This document shows positions 52,309 to 62,082 of a DNA stretch of 64,000 nt, one piece after another. The notes beneath the pieces were generated by a model. The model made no database searches. It saw only the letters and a list, made by a program, of their open reading frames with translations, and was not told the origin of the DNA. Each line of letters begins with the position of its first letter. Within the stretch, counting starts at the first letter, position 1. Source of the stretch: Acidimicrobium ferrooxidans (lineage in GTDB: Bacteria; Actinomycetota; Geothermincolia; Fen-727; Anoxymicrobiaceae); NCBI GenBank assembly GCA_020723485.1, contig DYIU01000005.1, forward strand, positions 124,001 to 188,000, read 5' to 3'. A program made the translations under genes and the position numbers.

Positions 52309-53402
52309 TGGAAGTAGGCGTTGATGCCCTGGACTATCTGCGCTGCCACCTGGTCCTGCCCCGAGGCGTTGCCGCGGACCAGCTCCATCCTGTTCTCGAT
52401 GCACACTACCGGGACCCGCGACAGCACGCTCCCGACAAGGGCGGTCGGGTGCCCCGGGGGGGTGCCGTTTCCCTGGCTGGTGCCCCCGGTATCGTCCCTC
52501 ACGGTGAGGCCGAGCGCCGAAGCCAGGTCACCGGCCAGGCGGTCGCTCTCGGCTGCGACGCCGGAATCGATCACCGTTATCCTCGAGGGGTCGGACGCCG
52601 GGCACCTGGCGCCGTTCTGCGGTGCGCGCATCACCCCCGTGAAGCCCGAATCGTCGTAGTGGAGCCTGACCATGATGCTGCACGCGTTGCCGATGTCCGC
52701 CCTGGTGCGCAGGGAGGCGTAGCCCGCCGCCCCGTCCCTGGTCAGCCTCACGGAGTATCCGGCCTGCTCCAGTCGGGTCTTGAGCCTCTGGGCGAGCTCC
52801 CACATGGCCTGGACCTCTCCGGACGCGCCGGTGTTATCACCGACGTTGAGGCCCGTGGCGGGGTCGATCTCGCTTCCGCTCCTGCCGGAGTGCCCGGGAT
52901 CGACGCAGACGGTGCGCGCCGCGGCGGGCGCCGGGGCCGCCCCCTGCTCCTGGGGCGCCGCCTGTTCCGCAGAAGGCGGCTGGCCGGGCTCCACGCCCTC
53001 CTCCCCTGTGAGTTCTGGGGCGGCGTGGAGGCCTTTGAGCCTGACCGTCACCACCTCGTCCCCTTCAGCGCTGGTCCCCGGCTTCGGGTCCTGGCTCACG
53101 ACCTCGAGGCCTCCGTACTCACCGGAATCGTCCTGAGTCGGGTCCACCTCGATAGAGAGCCCGGACCCCTCGACCTTCTTCCTGGCCCCGTCGAACGTGA
53201 GTCCCCTCACATCGGGCACCGTTCCGTCGCCCCCGCCGACGGTGAGAAGCACTATGAGCGCCGTGACGACGCAGGCTGCGATTACAAGGCCGGCAATGGC
53301 GAGCGCCCCGGTCCCGGCCCTGTGGCGGCCGGCCTGCGGGCGTGCGCGCTCGCCCCGTCGGGCCGTTGCGTCTGCGGTTCTCAGTCCGTTGTCTTCACTC
53401 AT
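52305..53402 (-). CDS. Membrane-anchored N-acetylmuramoyl-L-alanine amidase with PASTA domain
   Basis: 365 aa. Residues 1-33 are cytoplasmic, one membrane segment follows (about AIAGLVIAACVVTALIVLL), then a PASTA domain (VPDVRGLTFDGARKKVE to TVRLKG), a Pro/Ala-rich linker and an amidase_3 domain. Its zinc ligands are in CVDPGHSG, GASGEVQ and RLHYDDSG, and the catalytic Glu is in CIENRMEL. It should cleave the amide between MurNAc and L-Ala in peptidoglycan, with PASTA binding cell-wall fragments. It lies directly upstream of rplM. Confidence 0.88.
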   Translation of the reverse strand: MSEDNGLRTADATARRGERARPQAGRHRAGTGALAIAGLVIAACVVTALIVLLTVGGGDGTVPDVRGLTFDGARKKVEGSGLSIEVDPTQDDSGEYGGLEVVSQDPKPGTSAEGDEVVTVRLKGLHAAPELTGEEGVEPGQPPSAEQAAPQEQGAAPAPAAARTVCVDPGHSGRSGSEIDPATGLNVGDNTGASGEVQAMWELAQRLKTRLEQAGYSVRLTRDGAAGYASLRTRADIGNACSIMVRLHYDDSGFTGVMRAPQNGARCPASDPSRITVIDSGVAAESDRLAGDLASALGLTVRDDTGGTSQGNGTPPGHPTALVGSVLSRVPVVCIENRMELVRGNASGQDQVAAQIVQGINAYFH

Positions 53403-53562
53403 GGTCGAAACACCGGGGACACCTCGCCCCCCTTTAGAAGATTATAAGGAAGCGCTCCATGCTCCTTCAAAGACGCCCGTCACCCAGGATAGACGCCCGG
53501 GACGCACGGTGGGTTTGCGCCGCGGTGCCGGGTCGTGGCCCATGGGATATACTTACCTTGAG

Positions 53563-54618
53563 ATGAAGCCCTCAGTAATCCGAAGATATCTCAAATCCTC
53601 CCAGTCCGGTGGCACGGTCCTTATCGTCTCCATAGTAGCCCTCTGCCTGGCCGCGGCCGTTGCGGGAGGCGTGGCGATATGGGCCTCTGCCGGGCAGGAG
53701 AAATCCCCACCACCAGACGTCAAGGTCGACCGGTATGAGCCGGCCGAGCGCCTGCCTCGCGCCATGACACCCGAACCGTCCGCTCCGGCAACGAGCGCCC
53801 CGGCGCCGCAGCCCGCCTCCTTCGATACCTCTCTGGCCATGTCTCACGTGGCGTACCTCTCCCAGTCGATAGGCGACAGGGAGCAGGGCACGGCGGGTGA
53901 GTCCGCGGCGGCGCTCTACGTTCAGGGCCAGCTCTCCTCGTACGGTTACGCCGTCGCTGCCCAGTCGGTCCCCATCCCTGTCACAGGGCGGACAACGCAG
54001 AACATCACGGCCGTCCTTCCAGGGACCCAGCGGCCCGGACGGACCGTGGTACTGGGTGCCCACATAGATACGAAGGGAGGTCCCGGGGCCAACGATAACG
54101 CCACCGGGGTCGGAGTCCTCCTCGAGCTGGCCAGGGTGCTCAAGATCAACATGAGACAGGTGCCGACCGTGGAGTTCGCATTCTTCGGCGGTGAAGAGAT
54201 CGCCTCCGGGGGCTCGCCCGACCAGCACCACTGGGGCTCGCAGCACTTCCTCGACTCCCTGCCGCCTGAAGAAAGGCAGCAACTGGCAGGCATGATCTCG
54301 GTCGATATGGTCGGGGCGGGCGACCGATTCTATGTCAACAGCATGGGGCTCTCGCGCCAGACCCTGCGCGACATGATATTGACCCTCGGCTCAGCCAGGG
54401 GGATGACCTGCAGGCAAGACCCCGGATGGAGCGACCACGAGCCGTTCGAAAGAGCGGGCATCCCCTCCGCGTGGCTGGAATACACAGGGGGTAATCCCTA
54501 CCACGAGCCGACGGACGTCTTCGCCTCTGTGGACCAGTCGCACGTCGCTACCGCCGGGTCATTGCTTCAGGAGTTCTTCGAGAGCTACCTGACAGGCGAG
54601 CGCACCGACCAGTTGTAG
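53563..54618 (+). CDS. Membrane-anchored M28-family peptidase
   Basis: 351 aa from the ATG at 53563 (an ATG at 53542 would add seven residues). A membrane segment (about TVLIVSIVALCLAAAVAGGV) precedes a Pro/Ala-rich linker and an M28 domain with all zinc ligands and the catalytic Glu: GAHIDTKG, ANDNATGVG, FFGGEEIASG, SVDMVGAG and YHEPTD. It should be an aminopeptidase-like enzyme outside the membrane. TATACT at about 53549-53554 may be its -10, giving a very short leader. It converges on the related gene at 54631-55662. Confidence 0.87.
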   Translation: MKPSVIRRYLKSSQSGGTVLIVSIVALCLAAAVAGGVAIWASAGQEKSPPPDVKVDRYEPAERLPRAMTPEPSAPATSAPAPQPASFDTSLAMSHVAYLSQSIGDREQGTAGESAAALYVQGQLSSYGYAVAAQSVPIPVTGRTTQNITAVLPGTQRPGRTVVLGAHIDTKGGPGANDNATGVGVLLELARVLKINMRQVPTVEFAFFGGEEIASGGSPDQHHWGSQHFLDSLPPEERQQLAGMISVDMVGAGDRFYVNSMGLSRQTLRDMILTLGSARGMTCRQDPGWSDHEPFERAGIPSAWLEYTGGNPYHEPTDVFASVDQSHVATAGSLLQEFFESYLTGERTDQL

Positions 54619-54630
54619 GGTGGTGGCAGG

Positions 54631-55662
54631 CTACCTGGCAACCGCGGCCTTGCAGTACTCCTCGTCGAGGTCGAGGATGTAATCCCTCAGCAGGTCGACC
54701 AGCTCACAGACGAGGCTGCTCGATGCGTGGGCGAGGCTGTCGGAAGCGGTGTGTACCGCCGGGTCGGGCTTGCCGCCCGGCAGCATCCGTTCCATCCAGA
54801 CCGCGGGGATCCCGGCGAGCCCGAACGGCTCGTGGTCGCTCGCCTCCCCCGGGTTCTGGTAGGCGTTGAGGCCTTTCTTCTGCGCCGCAGCGACGAGGCT
54901 CTGCGCGAGGCCGGGAGACGCCGCGCCCCAGTCCCGGAAATGCACCTCGGGCCCGACCGCTATCATGTCGGCGGAGACCATCCCGACTATCTTCGCCCTC
55001 TCCTCGGGAGGCTGGGTGCCGAGGTAATACGTGGAGCCTATCCTCTTGGGATTCCGCTGCGGCCCGAAATCCTCCTCGGAGCCGAAGAGGAGGAACCTGA
55101 TCTCAGTGAGGTGCCTGGTCCCTTTGGCGGTTCGCGCCAGTTCCAGCACCGCGGCGCACCCGGAGGCGTCGTCGTTCGCGCCGGGCGAGCCCGAGCGGCT
55201 GTCGATGTGCCCGCTCACCAGGAACGTGTACTTGTCGGACGTCCCGGCGTCGGCGGTCACCAGGTCCACCGATTTGTTGCCGTTCGGCAGGGTGAACTCG
55301 ATCCAGCCTACCTCGTATCCCATCTTCTCCAGCTCGCCCTTGAGGTAGGTAGCCGCTGTAAGCTCGGCCTGCGTCCCCTCCACCCTGGGGCCTATCTGCT
55401 CGCTGAGGTAGGCCATGGCGCTCTGCACCCGCGCCGGGTCTGCGGCCTGCGGCTCCGCGTACTCTTTCTTCTTCTTCGCAGCCGCCTCTTTAGCTTCAGT
55501 CTTCTTCTCTTCGGAAGTCGATTTCGGTTTGAGCACGTAGTAGTGGATGTAGAACCCGGCGGCGGCGCCTATGACCAGCCCGAGGAAGAAGAGCCCGACC
55601 AATATCCACCTGGAGCGCCTGGTGCTCTTCCTCTTCTTCCTGACCTGCCTGTTCTTCGCCAT
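54631..55662 (-). CDS. Membrane-anchored M28-family peptidase
   Basis: 343 aa. After a Lys/Arg-rich start and a membrane segment (about WILVGLFFLGLVIGAAAGFY), a Lys/Glu-rich stretch leads to an M28 domain with complete ligands: SGHIDSRSG, ANDDASGCA, FGSEEDFG, SADMIAVG and VHTASDS. It faces outward and probably cleaves peptides. It is the last gene of the helY-truA-M28 minus-strand group and converges on the M28 gene at 53563 with 12 bp between stops, so the pair probably arose by duplication and inversion. Confidence 0.87.
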   Translation of the reverse strand: MAKNRQVRKKRKSTRRSRWILVGLFFLGLVIGAAAGFYIHYYVLKPKSTSEEKKTEAKEAAAKKKKEYAEPQAADPARVQSAMAYLSEQIGPRVEGTQAELTAATYLKGELEKMGYEVGWIEFTLPNGNKSVDLVTADAGTSDKYTFLVSGHIDSRSGSPGANDDASGCAAVLELARTAKGTRHLTEIRFLLFGSEEDFGPQRNPKRIGSTYYLGTQPPEERAKIVGMVSADMIAVGPEVHFRDWGAASPGLAQSLVAAAQKKGLNAYQNPGEASDHEPFGLAGIPAVWMERMLPGGKPDPAVHTASDSLAHASSSLVCELVDLLRDYILDLDEEYCKAAVAR

Positions 55663-55685
55663 GCCTCTTCCCGGTCGCCGGACAG

Positions 55686-56459
55686 CTACATTATAAGGTT
55701 ATCCCCCTGCCCGCCCGCATCCTTCCGGTAGGCTACCTGCCAGAGGAACAGGCCCCGGGCCGGCAGGGGGTCGGCGCAGGGCTTCGCGGCCGGGTTTTCG
55801 ATGCAGGCGGACAGTTCCTCGAGGTTTATCTTGCCGGAGCCGACGGATACTGCGGCGCCCGCCATGATGCGCACCATCCTGTAGAGGAATGAGTCGGCCC
55901 TCACCCTGATGCTGACCAGGCCCTCGAATATCTCCACGGTGTCGCAGGCCAGGACGTCGCGCACGGAGGACTCATCGGGGGACTTCGCCCGGAACGCGGA
56001 GAAATCATGCCGCCCCACGAACGCCCCGCAGGCCTCGTTCATCTTCTCCACGTCCAGCTCCCTGGAGTAATGGTAGGTGAACTCGTCCAGGAGCGCGGAC
56101 GGCGCCGCCCTGTTCAAGATGAAGTAGCGGTACTCCCGCCATAACGCATCGCGCCTGGGGTCGAAGCCGTCAGCAACGGGCCTCATCGTGGTAGCGGCGA
56201 CCCCCTCGGGGAGGAGAGCGTTGAGGCTCACCAGGGTCCTGGCCGCGTCCACCTCGCCCGGCATGTCGAACGCCGCCGCCTGTCCCACGGCGTGCGCCCC
56301 GGTGTCGGTCCGGCCGGCCCCGAAGACCCTTATCTCCCGGCCGGTCAGGGCGACCAGCGCCCCCTCCAGGGCTCCCTGGATGGTCGGCAGACCCGGCTGT
56401 TTCTGGAAACCGTGAAACATCGTCCCACGGTACTCGAGCGTAACATGATACCTCGGCAA
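55686..56459 (-). CDS. truA: tRNA pseudouridine(38-40) synthase
   Basis: 257 aa from the TTG at 56459, preceded by AAAGGAAC. The catalytic Asp is in GAGRTDTGAHAVGQ; the N-terminal YRGTMFHGFQKQPG and the later FLYRMVRIMAGA are conserved. It isomerises uridines 38-40 in tRNA anticodon arms. It lies between helY and an M28 peptidase gene. Confidence 0.95.
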   Translation of the reverse strand: MPRYHVTLEYRGTMFHGFQKQPGLPTIQGALEGALVALTGREIRVFGAGRTDTGAHAVGQAAAFDMPGEVDAARTLVSLNALLPEGVAATTMRPVADGFDPRRDALWREYRYFILNRAAPSALLDEFTYHYSRELDVEKMNEACGAFVGRHDFSAFRAKSPDESSVRDVLACDTVEIFEGLVSIRVRADSFLYRMVRIMAGAAVSVGSGKINLEELSACIENPAAKPCADPLPARGLFLWQVAYRKDAGGQGDNLIM

Positions 56460-56532
56460 CGCGCGTTCCTTTCCTGCTCTCGAGACCACCAGCGAGCTCG
56501 TCGACAGTCCGGCCGGGTGGCCGGCGGCTCGC

Positions 56533-59205
56533 TCAGGCGGTATGCTCGATGATCGACTCGAGTGAAGAATACCCCACCACGCCGCGGTCCACCATGTCCA
56601 TGGCGACGCGGAGGTTCGCGGTCAGCACCGGGTCCGGGGATACCTCGGCCAGCTGGCGCATCAGGTCGATCATCTGCTTCATGGTGCGTACCAGGTCGCC
56701 CACCGAGCGGTCGGGGAACCGAACGAGCATCTCCTCGAGCTCGGCCCCCCCGCCCCAGGCGTACGCTTCTTCTCCAAAACCGGTGTCTATGGTACCCAGG
56801 AGGTCCAGCCCGCGCCTCGCCTCCGCCTCCTTCATCCGGTCGAGGATGCCGTCCAGCCCTGTCAGGGTCTCGTCGAGTGGGCCCTGCAGGTGAGCGCGGT
56901 CGCCGGCGCCGCGCCTGTGCTGGTCCTCCTCGTCGCCCTCCCTGGACTCGTAGATGAACCAGGAGGCCAGCGCCACGAGCTCGCGGGGCTCGAGCCTGGC
57001 AAGGGCGCCCTCATCGAGCGCGGTGACGAGCAGGAGGTCGCATTCGTTGTAGACCCTCCGCAGCATCTCCCCCTTGGGCGTCGGCTCGATGCCTTCCAGG
57101 AAGCCGAACTCGTTGAGCACCTCGATGACGTCGGCCAGGCGCCTGGAGACCACGTCGTGGCCGGAGTCGCGCTCCTTCTTCGAGCCCTCGATCTGGCGCC
57201 CGGTCTTCTCAACCTTGCGGGCCGCCTCCAGGCATCTGCGGTTGTGCTCGCACGACCTGCAGGGGTGCTTCTCGAGGTCTTCCCTCACGACGTCCAGCCG
57301 CTCCCTGAGCCGATCCTCCTCGTCGCTCGGCAGCGGGCCGTGCTCCTCTCGCGCGCCTTTCCGGAGGCTTTCCATCCTGTCCCCGACCGACCTGCGCACC
57401 TTCTTCGTCGGCGAGGTTATCTTGCTCACCTCCACGGCCCCGATCACCCTCGGAGGGTGCTTGATGGCGCCAGGGGTCAGCCTGCGGTACCTGCCCGAGG
57501 GGTCCACCGCCAGGACCCCCGCTTCCTCTGACTTGCCGCGGTGCTTCCGGACGACCGCGAGCACCCTGGACTCCCCGTGGCGGCCCATCAGGAACACGTC
57601 CCCCGGCTGAAGCCTTGCCATGGCATCCTTTATCTCGCGGCGCCTGCGCTCCTTTGTAAGGCTGGCGAGGTTGCCCGAGAGGGATGACTGTTCTTTCTCC
57701 AGCTGCCTGTACCTGGTGGCGTCAGCCTCGTCGCACCGGCTGGCAAGAAGCTGCGCGTCCAGCTCCCGGTCGAGCGTCTCCAGCCTCGCCTCGAGCGTGA
57801 CCACCCGGCGGTCGGCCGCGTACTGGGCGAACGAAAGGTTCAACAGGCGCTGGCACTCCTCCAGGTCGTGGTCCGCGAGCAGGTTGACCGCCATGTTGTA
57901 CGAGACCTCGAAGCTGGAGACCACCGGGTACGGTTCCCGTGACACCAGCGCCCTCACCTGGTCGACGGAGAAATAGCGCTGGTGCAGGACCACCGAGTAC
58001 CCGACCTCGTCGATGCCGCGCCTCCCCGCTCGGCCCGTGAGCTGCTTGTACTCGCCGGGGGTCATGGGTCGGTGACGATCCCCGTCCCACTTCGACAGCG
58101 ACTCGATCACGACGGACCTCGCCGGCATGTTTATCCCGAGCGACAGGGTCTCCGTGGCGAACACCACGTTGATGAGGCCGCGGCTGAAGAGCTCCTCGAC
58201 CGCCTCCTTGAACAGCGGAAGGAGCCCCGCGTGGTGAGCCGCGATCCCCGCGCTGAGCGCGTCACGCACGCCGCCGTAGTCCAGGCAGTCCAGGTCGGCG
58301 CGGTCGAGATACGCCACCTTCTCGTCGAGGTACTCGGCGATCTGCCTCTTCTGCCGCGGGCCGGTCAGGTCCACCCCTTTCGACAGGCACATCTTCACCG
58401 AGTCGTCGCACGCGGCCCTCGAGAAGAGGAAGTAGATGGCTGGCAGCATCTGGCGCCTGCCGAGCTCCCTAATGACGTCTGCCCTCCTGGGCCTCAGGTC
58501 TGCCCCGCCCCTTCGCCTGCCGCCGTGGCGCGCCTGCTGCGACTTCGCTATCTCCAGCTGGTCGCTGATGACCCTGGGAAGGTTTTTCGAGAAGAGCGGC
58601 GTCAGGGCTCTGCCGGCGAAGTAGAAGTTCTTGAGCTTGACCGGCCGCTCCGAGGAGACGACCACCTCGAGGCCGCCGCGCAGGCTGTTCATCCAGTCGG
58701 CGAGCTCGGCCGCGTTCGAGACGGTCGCGCTCAGGGCGACCAGCTTCACGTCCGCGGGAAGGAGTATCACTATCTCCTCCCACACGCCGCCGCGGAACGG
58801 GTCCTGCATGTAGTGGACCTCGTCGAGCACCACGAACCCGAGGGACCTCAGCAGGTCGCTGCCCTCGTAGATCATATTGCGGAGGACCTCCGTGGTCATG
58901 ACCACGAGGGGCGCTTCCGCGTTGATGGAGTTGTCACCGGTCAGCAGCCCCACCTCGCCGGGCCGGTAGACCTCGCAGAGGTCGCGGTACTTCTGATTGG
59001 AGAGCGCCTTGATTGGAGCGGTGTAGAAGAACTTCAGACCCTCGGCCCGAGCCTTCTCCAGCGCATACTCCGCTATGACGGTCTTGCCGGAGCCGGTCGG
59101 CGCGGCGACGAGCACCGAGTTCCCCGCCTGGAGGTGTCCGATTGCTTCACGCTGGTACGCGTCGAGAGGGAATCCGTACCGCCGCTCGAAATCGTCAACA
59201 TACAT
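56533..59205 (-). CDS. helY: Ski2-like DExH RNA helicase, HelY type
   Basis: 890 aa. Walker A is APTGSGKTVIAEYAL, motif II is LDEVHYMQ, motif III is LSATVSN, and the second domain has GINMPARSV and QLTGRAGRRGID. A four-Cys group (CRSCEHNRRC plus the next segment) and a C-terminal DSHCT-like domain (LDLLGTIDTGFGEEAYAW and beyond) match actinobacterial HelY and eukaryotic Mtr4/Ski2. It is presumed to unwind structured RNA. The ATG at 59205 has no ribosome site and sits six bases after TACAAT (59212-59217), so the mRNA may be leaderless. Confidence 0.9.
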   Translation of the reverse strand: MYVDDFERRYGFPLDAYQREAIGHLQAGNSVLVAAPTGSGKTVIAEYALEKARAEGLKFFYTAPIKALSNQKYRDLCEVYRPGEVGLLTGDNSINAEAPLVVMTTEVLRNMIYEGSDLLRSLGFVVLDEVHYMQDPFRGGVWEEIVILLPADVKLVALSATVSNAAELADWMNSLRGGLEVVVSSERPVKLKNFYFAGRALTPLFSKNLPRVISDQLEIAKSQQARHGGRRRGGADLRPRRADVIRELGRRQMLPAIYFLFSRAACDDSVKMCLSKGVDLTGPRQKRQIAEYLDEKVAYLDRADLDCLDYGGVRDALSAGIAAHHAGLLPLFKEAVEELFSRGLINVVFATETLSLGINMPARSVVIESLSKWDGDRHRPMTPGEYKQLTGRAGRRGIDEVGYSVVLHQRYFSVDQVRALVSREPYPVVSSFEVSYNMAVNLLADHDLEECQRLLNLSFAQYAADRRVVTLEARLETLDRELDAQLLASRCDEADATRYRQLEKEQSSLSGNLASLTKERRRREIKDAMARLQPGDVFLMGRHGESRVLAVVRKHRGKSEEAGVLAVDPSGRYRRLTPGAIKHPPRVIGAVEVSKITSPTKKVRRSVGDRMESLRKGAREEHGPLPSDEEDRLRERLDVVREDLEKHPCRSCEHNRRCLEAARKVEKTGRQIEGSKKERDSGHDVVSRRLADVIEVLNEFGFLEGIEPTPKGEMLRRVYNECDLLLVTALDEGALARLEPRELVALASWFIYESREGDEEDQHRRGAGDRAHLQGPLDETLTGLDGILDRMKEAEARRGLDLLGTIDTGFGEEAYAWGGGAELEEMLVRFPDRSVGDLVRTMKQMIDLMRQLAEVSPDPVLTANLRVAMDMVDRGVVGYSSLESIIEHTA

Positions 59206-59299
59206 GGTTTCATTGTAGCAGTGATAGGAAGCTCGGCGTCCGGCCGATATAATGTAGCGGGAAGAGACCGGTCACCGGCATCGCCTCCGGGGGGCAGCT

Positions 59300-60283
59300 T
59301 TGCGTGTCTACGTCGAGGACGCCAGCGGAATACGCCAGACCGAAACGCTGGAAGGGATAGAGCTCCAGGGCTGCCGGCTGCTCTGGGTGGACAGCACGGA
59401 CCCGTCACCGGAGGAGCTCGGGGGCCTGTCAGAGTTCTTCAACATACACCCCCTTTCGACACACGCCTACGACGAGTCCGACGAGATACCGAAGATGACC
59501 GAGTTCCCCAACCACCTCTTCGTGATATGGCACTTCCTGAGGGACAACCCGGATACAGAGCTGGTGGAGTACGTCCCGGTGTTCCTCTTCCTGGGGACCA
59601 ACTACCTCCTGACCATACACAGGGTCGAGCTCGAGGAGATAGAGAGCATTCAGGCCAAGGTGGAGGCCGACCCCGAGCTGTACCGCCACCAGCCGGCGGC
59701 CCTGCTATACGGTATCCTCGATACCGCCGTGGACGGCTACTTCCCCGTCGCCGAGGACGTGACGAACCGCATCGACGCGTTCCAGGAGGCGGTGGTCTCC
59801 TCGGGGACGTCCGGCGACATCCACGAGCTCATGACCCTCAAGCACCGGAACATGGCGCTTCGCCGGGCGGCGTCCGCCCACCGTGACGTCATCCTGAAGC
59901 TCAGCCGCCGCGACGTGCGGTTCGTGCCGGAGGAGCTGTCGCTCTACCTGCTCGACGTCTACGACCACCTGGTGCGCATCGGCTCCGAGGTGGACAACAA
60001 CTCGGACCTCATCACCTCGTCGCTCGACATCCACCTGAGCCTCGTGTCCAACCGGCTGAACGAGGTCATGAAGAAGCTTACCATCGTCGCCACTATCTTC
60101 CTTCCCCTGACTTTCCTGGCAGGGGTATGGGGCATGAACTTCAGGCACATGCCGGAACTCTTCTGGGCACACGGATACCTGCTGGCCTGGCTGTCGCTCA
60201 TCGTCGTAGGCGTCATCACCTACGTCATCGCGATGCGTATTACCAGCGACGCGCCCCGCAGGAAAGGCGGTGGCAGGCGGTGA
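59300..60283 (+). CDS. corA: CorA-family divalent cation channel
   Basis: 327 aa. The cytoplasmic N-terminal domain is followed by two C-terminal membrane helices (around TIVATIFLPLTFLAGVWG and LLAWLSLIVVGVITYVIA), with the pore signature GMN in VWGMNFRHMPEL between them. It carries Mg2+ and possibly Co2+ or Ni2+. The TTG at 59300 follows GGGGGG; TATAAT lies at 59248-59253. The C-terminus overlaps the next gene as GTGA. Confidence 0.93.
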   Translation: MRVYVEDASGIRQTETLEGIELQGCRLLWVDSTDPSPEELGGLSEFFNIHPLSTHAYDESDEIPKMTEFPNHLFVIWHFLRDNPDTELVEYVPVFLFLGTNYLLTIHRVELEEIESIQAKVEADPELYRHQPAALLYGILDTAVDGYFPVAEDVTNRIDAFQEAVVSSGTSGDIHELMTLKHRNMALRRAASAHRDVILKLSRRDVRFVPEELSLYLLDVYDHLVRIGSEVDNNSDLITSSLDIHLSLVSNRLNEVMKKLTIVATIFLPLTFLAGVWGMNFRHMPELFWAHGYLLAWLSLIVVGVITYVIAMRITSDAPRRKGGGRR

Positions 60284-60777
60284 GCGAGGCTCGCACCGCC
60301 GCCCTGCCCATGCCGCCCGCCCCCGGGGCGGTCCTGGAGCACTCGCGCGTGTGCATCACCCGGGTCCCGCTGCGGTCACGACTGAAGAAGGAAGGTCCGC
60401 TGATCGGTGTCCTTGCCGTCGTCTTTACGCTGTCGGTGGCCATACCGTGGCTGAAATCGCACCACCTGTTCTACGCCCCCCCGTGCGTCTTCTACTCGGT
60501 CACCCACGTCCCGTGCTTCCTGTGCGGGATGACGCGCAGCTTCACCTACACCGTCAGGGGGGACTTCGCCTCGGCGTTCGAGATGCACCTGCTCGGCCCG
60601 GTGCTCTTTTTCCTCACTGCGGCGGCAGGCGCGTACCTCGCGGTGTCGCTCGTCTCAGGCTACAGGGTCGAGGTGACGCTTGCGCCGCGCACGCGCCGGG
60701 TCCTCTTCTGGTCGGTGCTCGGAGTATTCATGGCGTGCTGGGTGGTAAAGCTCGCCTTCATGCAGGGGACCTGGTAA
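60280..60777 (+). CDS. DUF2752 membrane protein
   Basis: 165 aa from the GTG at 60280, overlapping the TGA of corA. It has the family signature Cys-x2-Cys-Gly-x-Thr-Arg (PCFLCGMTRSF) and three hydrophobic segments (near residues 40-60, 105-130 and 140-160). DUF2752 proteins are small membrane proteins of unknown role that are often found beside other zinc-ribbon or DUF4234/4190 genes, as here. It is followed by the DUF4234-like gene after ten bases. Confidence 0.8.
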   Translation: MSEARTAALPMPPAPGAVLEHSRVCITRVPLRSRLKKEGPLIGVLAVVFTLSVAIPWLKSHHLFYAPPCVFYSVTHVPCFLCGMTRSFTYTVRGDFASAFEMHLLGPVLFFLTAAAGAYLAVSLVSGYRVEVTLAPRTRRVLFWSVLGVFMACWVVKLAFMQGTW

Positions 60778-60787
60778 AGGAGGAGCC

Positions 60788-61447
60788 TTGGAACAGCAGC
60801 AGAGCGGCCTCGTACAGAACCTCTACTACTACATACAGCAGAGGGTGACGACCGACTGGACCACGGACCCGGGGATGGCGGTCCTGCTGTCCCTGGTGAC
60901 ATGCGGCATATACGGGTTGTTCATCTTCTACAAACTGCTCGACCGCAGGGACAAGCACCTGGCCCGCGTGGCGAACATGGCCAACACGGCGGTGGCGCTG
61001 ATGACCGAGAAAGCCGACGCGGCCGGCAAGACGGAGCTCATCTCCCAGGAGATGTCCCAGATCCAGATGATTCAGCGCGAGATGTACGACCAGAGCCGGG
61101 AGCGGGGCGCGGCGCTGTGGCTGGTCATCGGGATACTGACCGGCATCGGCATCTGGATAGGCTACTACTTCATAATGGACGACCTCGCCAGGCACGACCA
61201 GTTGGAGGCGCAGTTCTTCACGTTGATGTCGGGCGCGCTCGCCAAGCTCGGTCTCGCGGCTGAAGGCTCGCAGGCGGCGCCCAACATGCCGGAGAGGAAT
61301 TTCGTGGTCTACCTGGTCCTCTCCATAGTGACCTGCGGCATCTTCTCCTTTTACTGGTTGTACGCCCTCGTCGACGACGGCAACCGGCACGTCGAGGCAC
61401 AGGTCCAGTGGGAGGATTTCATATACTCAGCCCTGGCGACCGCCTGA
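60788..61447 (+). CDS. Tandem DUF4234-like membrane protein
   Basis: 219 aa from a TTG at 60788, after AAAGGAGGAGCC. Two similar segments, LLSLVTCGIYGLFIFYKLL near the start and VLSIVTCGIFSFYWLYALV near the end, show that the DUF4234-type unit is duplicated, with two further hydrophobic stretches (LWLVIGILTGIGIWIGYYF) between them. Both units share VTCGI and a following basic/aromatic segment. Function unknown; it lies between the DUF2752 and DUF4190 genes. Confidence 0.78.
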   Translation: MEQQQSGLVQNLYYYIQQRVTTDWTTDPGMAVLLSLVTCGIYGLFIFYKLLDRRDKHLARVANMANTAVALMTEKADAAGKTELISQEMSQIQMIQREMYDQSRERGAALWLVIGILTGIGIWIGYYFIMDDLARHDQLEAQFFTLMSGALAKLGLAAEGSQAAPNMPERNFVVYLVLSIVTCGIFSFYWLYALVDDGNRHVEAQVQWEDFIYSALATA

Positions 61448-61475
61448 GGCTTGCTCTACTACCCGGAGGTAAGAG

Positions 61476-62060
61476 ATGAAGTTCTGCGAACAGTGTGGCC
61501 AGGGTAATCCCGACGACGCTGCGTTCTGCGTTCAGTGCGGGGCTGCGGTCCCGGCCGGGACTGAAGGCGCGGCCGCGGCCGGACCTCCAGAAGGCGCCGC
61601 GCCCCCTCCGCCGGGAATGCCTCCCCCGCCTCCGGGCGTCCCGGGGCCTCCCCCTCCGCCGCCCGGACAGGCTTACGCGCCCGGCCCGCCCCCGCCTCCG
61701 GGCATGCCGGGCATGCCACCGCCAGGGTACCCGGCGATGCCGCCGCGGAGGCAGACGGAGGGGCTCGCCGTGGCCTCGCTCATCCTCGGCATAGCCGGGT
61801 TCTTCGCCTGCTCCCTGCTGGGGATACTCGCCGTCGTGTTCGGCTACATGGGGCGCACGAAGATCAAGGAGAGCGGGGGGATGCTCGAGGGGGACAGCAT
61901 GTGCACGGCGGGGATCATCCTCGGGTTCATCCAGATAGGCATCACGTTACTGGTCGTGGTCATCTGGGCGATAATCGCGATAATCGCGGCGACCTCCAGC
62001 ACGAGCTCGCTGGCCGTGCCGGCCGCGCTGCTGGGGGCCGGTCTGCTGGCGCTCTTCTAG
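61476..62060 (+). CDS. Zinc-ribbon, proline-rich, DUF4190 membrane protein
   Basis: 194 aa. It starts with a zinc ribbon (FCEQCGQGN, then AFCVQCGAAV), then about 60 residues of Pro/Gly-rich linker, and a DUF4190-like domain with two hydrophobic helices around LAVASLILGIAGFFACSLLG and IQIGITLLVVVIWAIIAII. AGGTAAGAG precedes the ATG. It shares the ribbon/linker/membrane arrangement of the proteins at 3605 and 8627. Function unknown. Confidence 0.8.
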   Translation: MKFCEQCGQGNPDDAAFCVQCGAAVPAGTEGAAAAGPPEGAAPPPPGMPPPPPGVPGPPPPPPGQAYAPGPPPPPGMPGMPPPGYPAMPPRRQTEGLAVASLILGIAGFFACSLLGILAVVFGYMGRTKIKESGGMLEGDSMCTAGIILGFIQIGITLLVVVIWAIIAIIAATSSTSSLAVPAALLGAGLLALF

Positions 62061-62082
62061 CAGTCCGGGATCAAGAACACTC

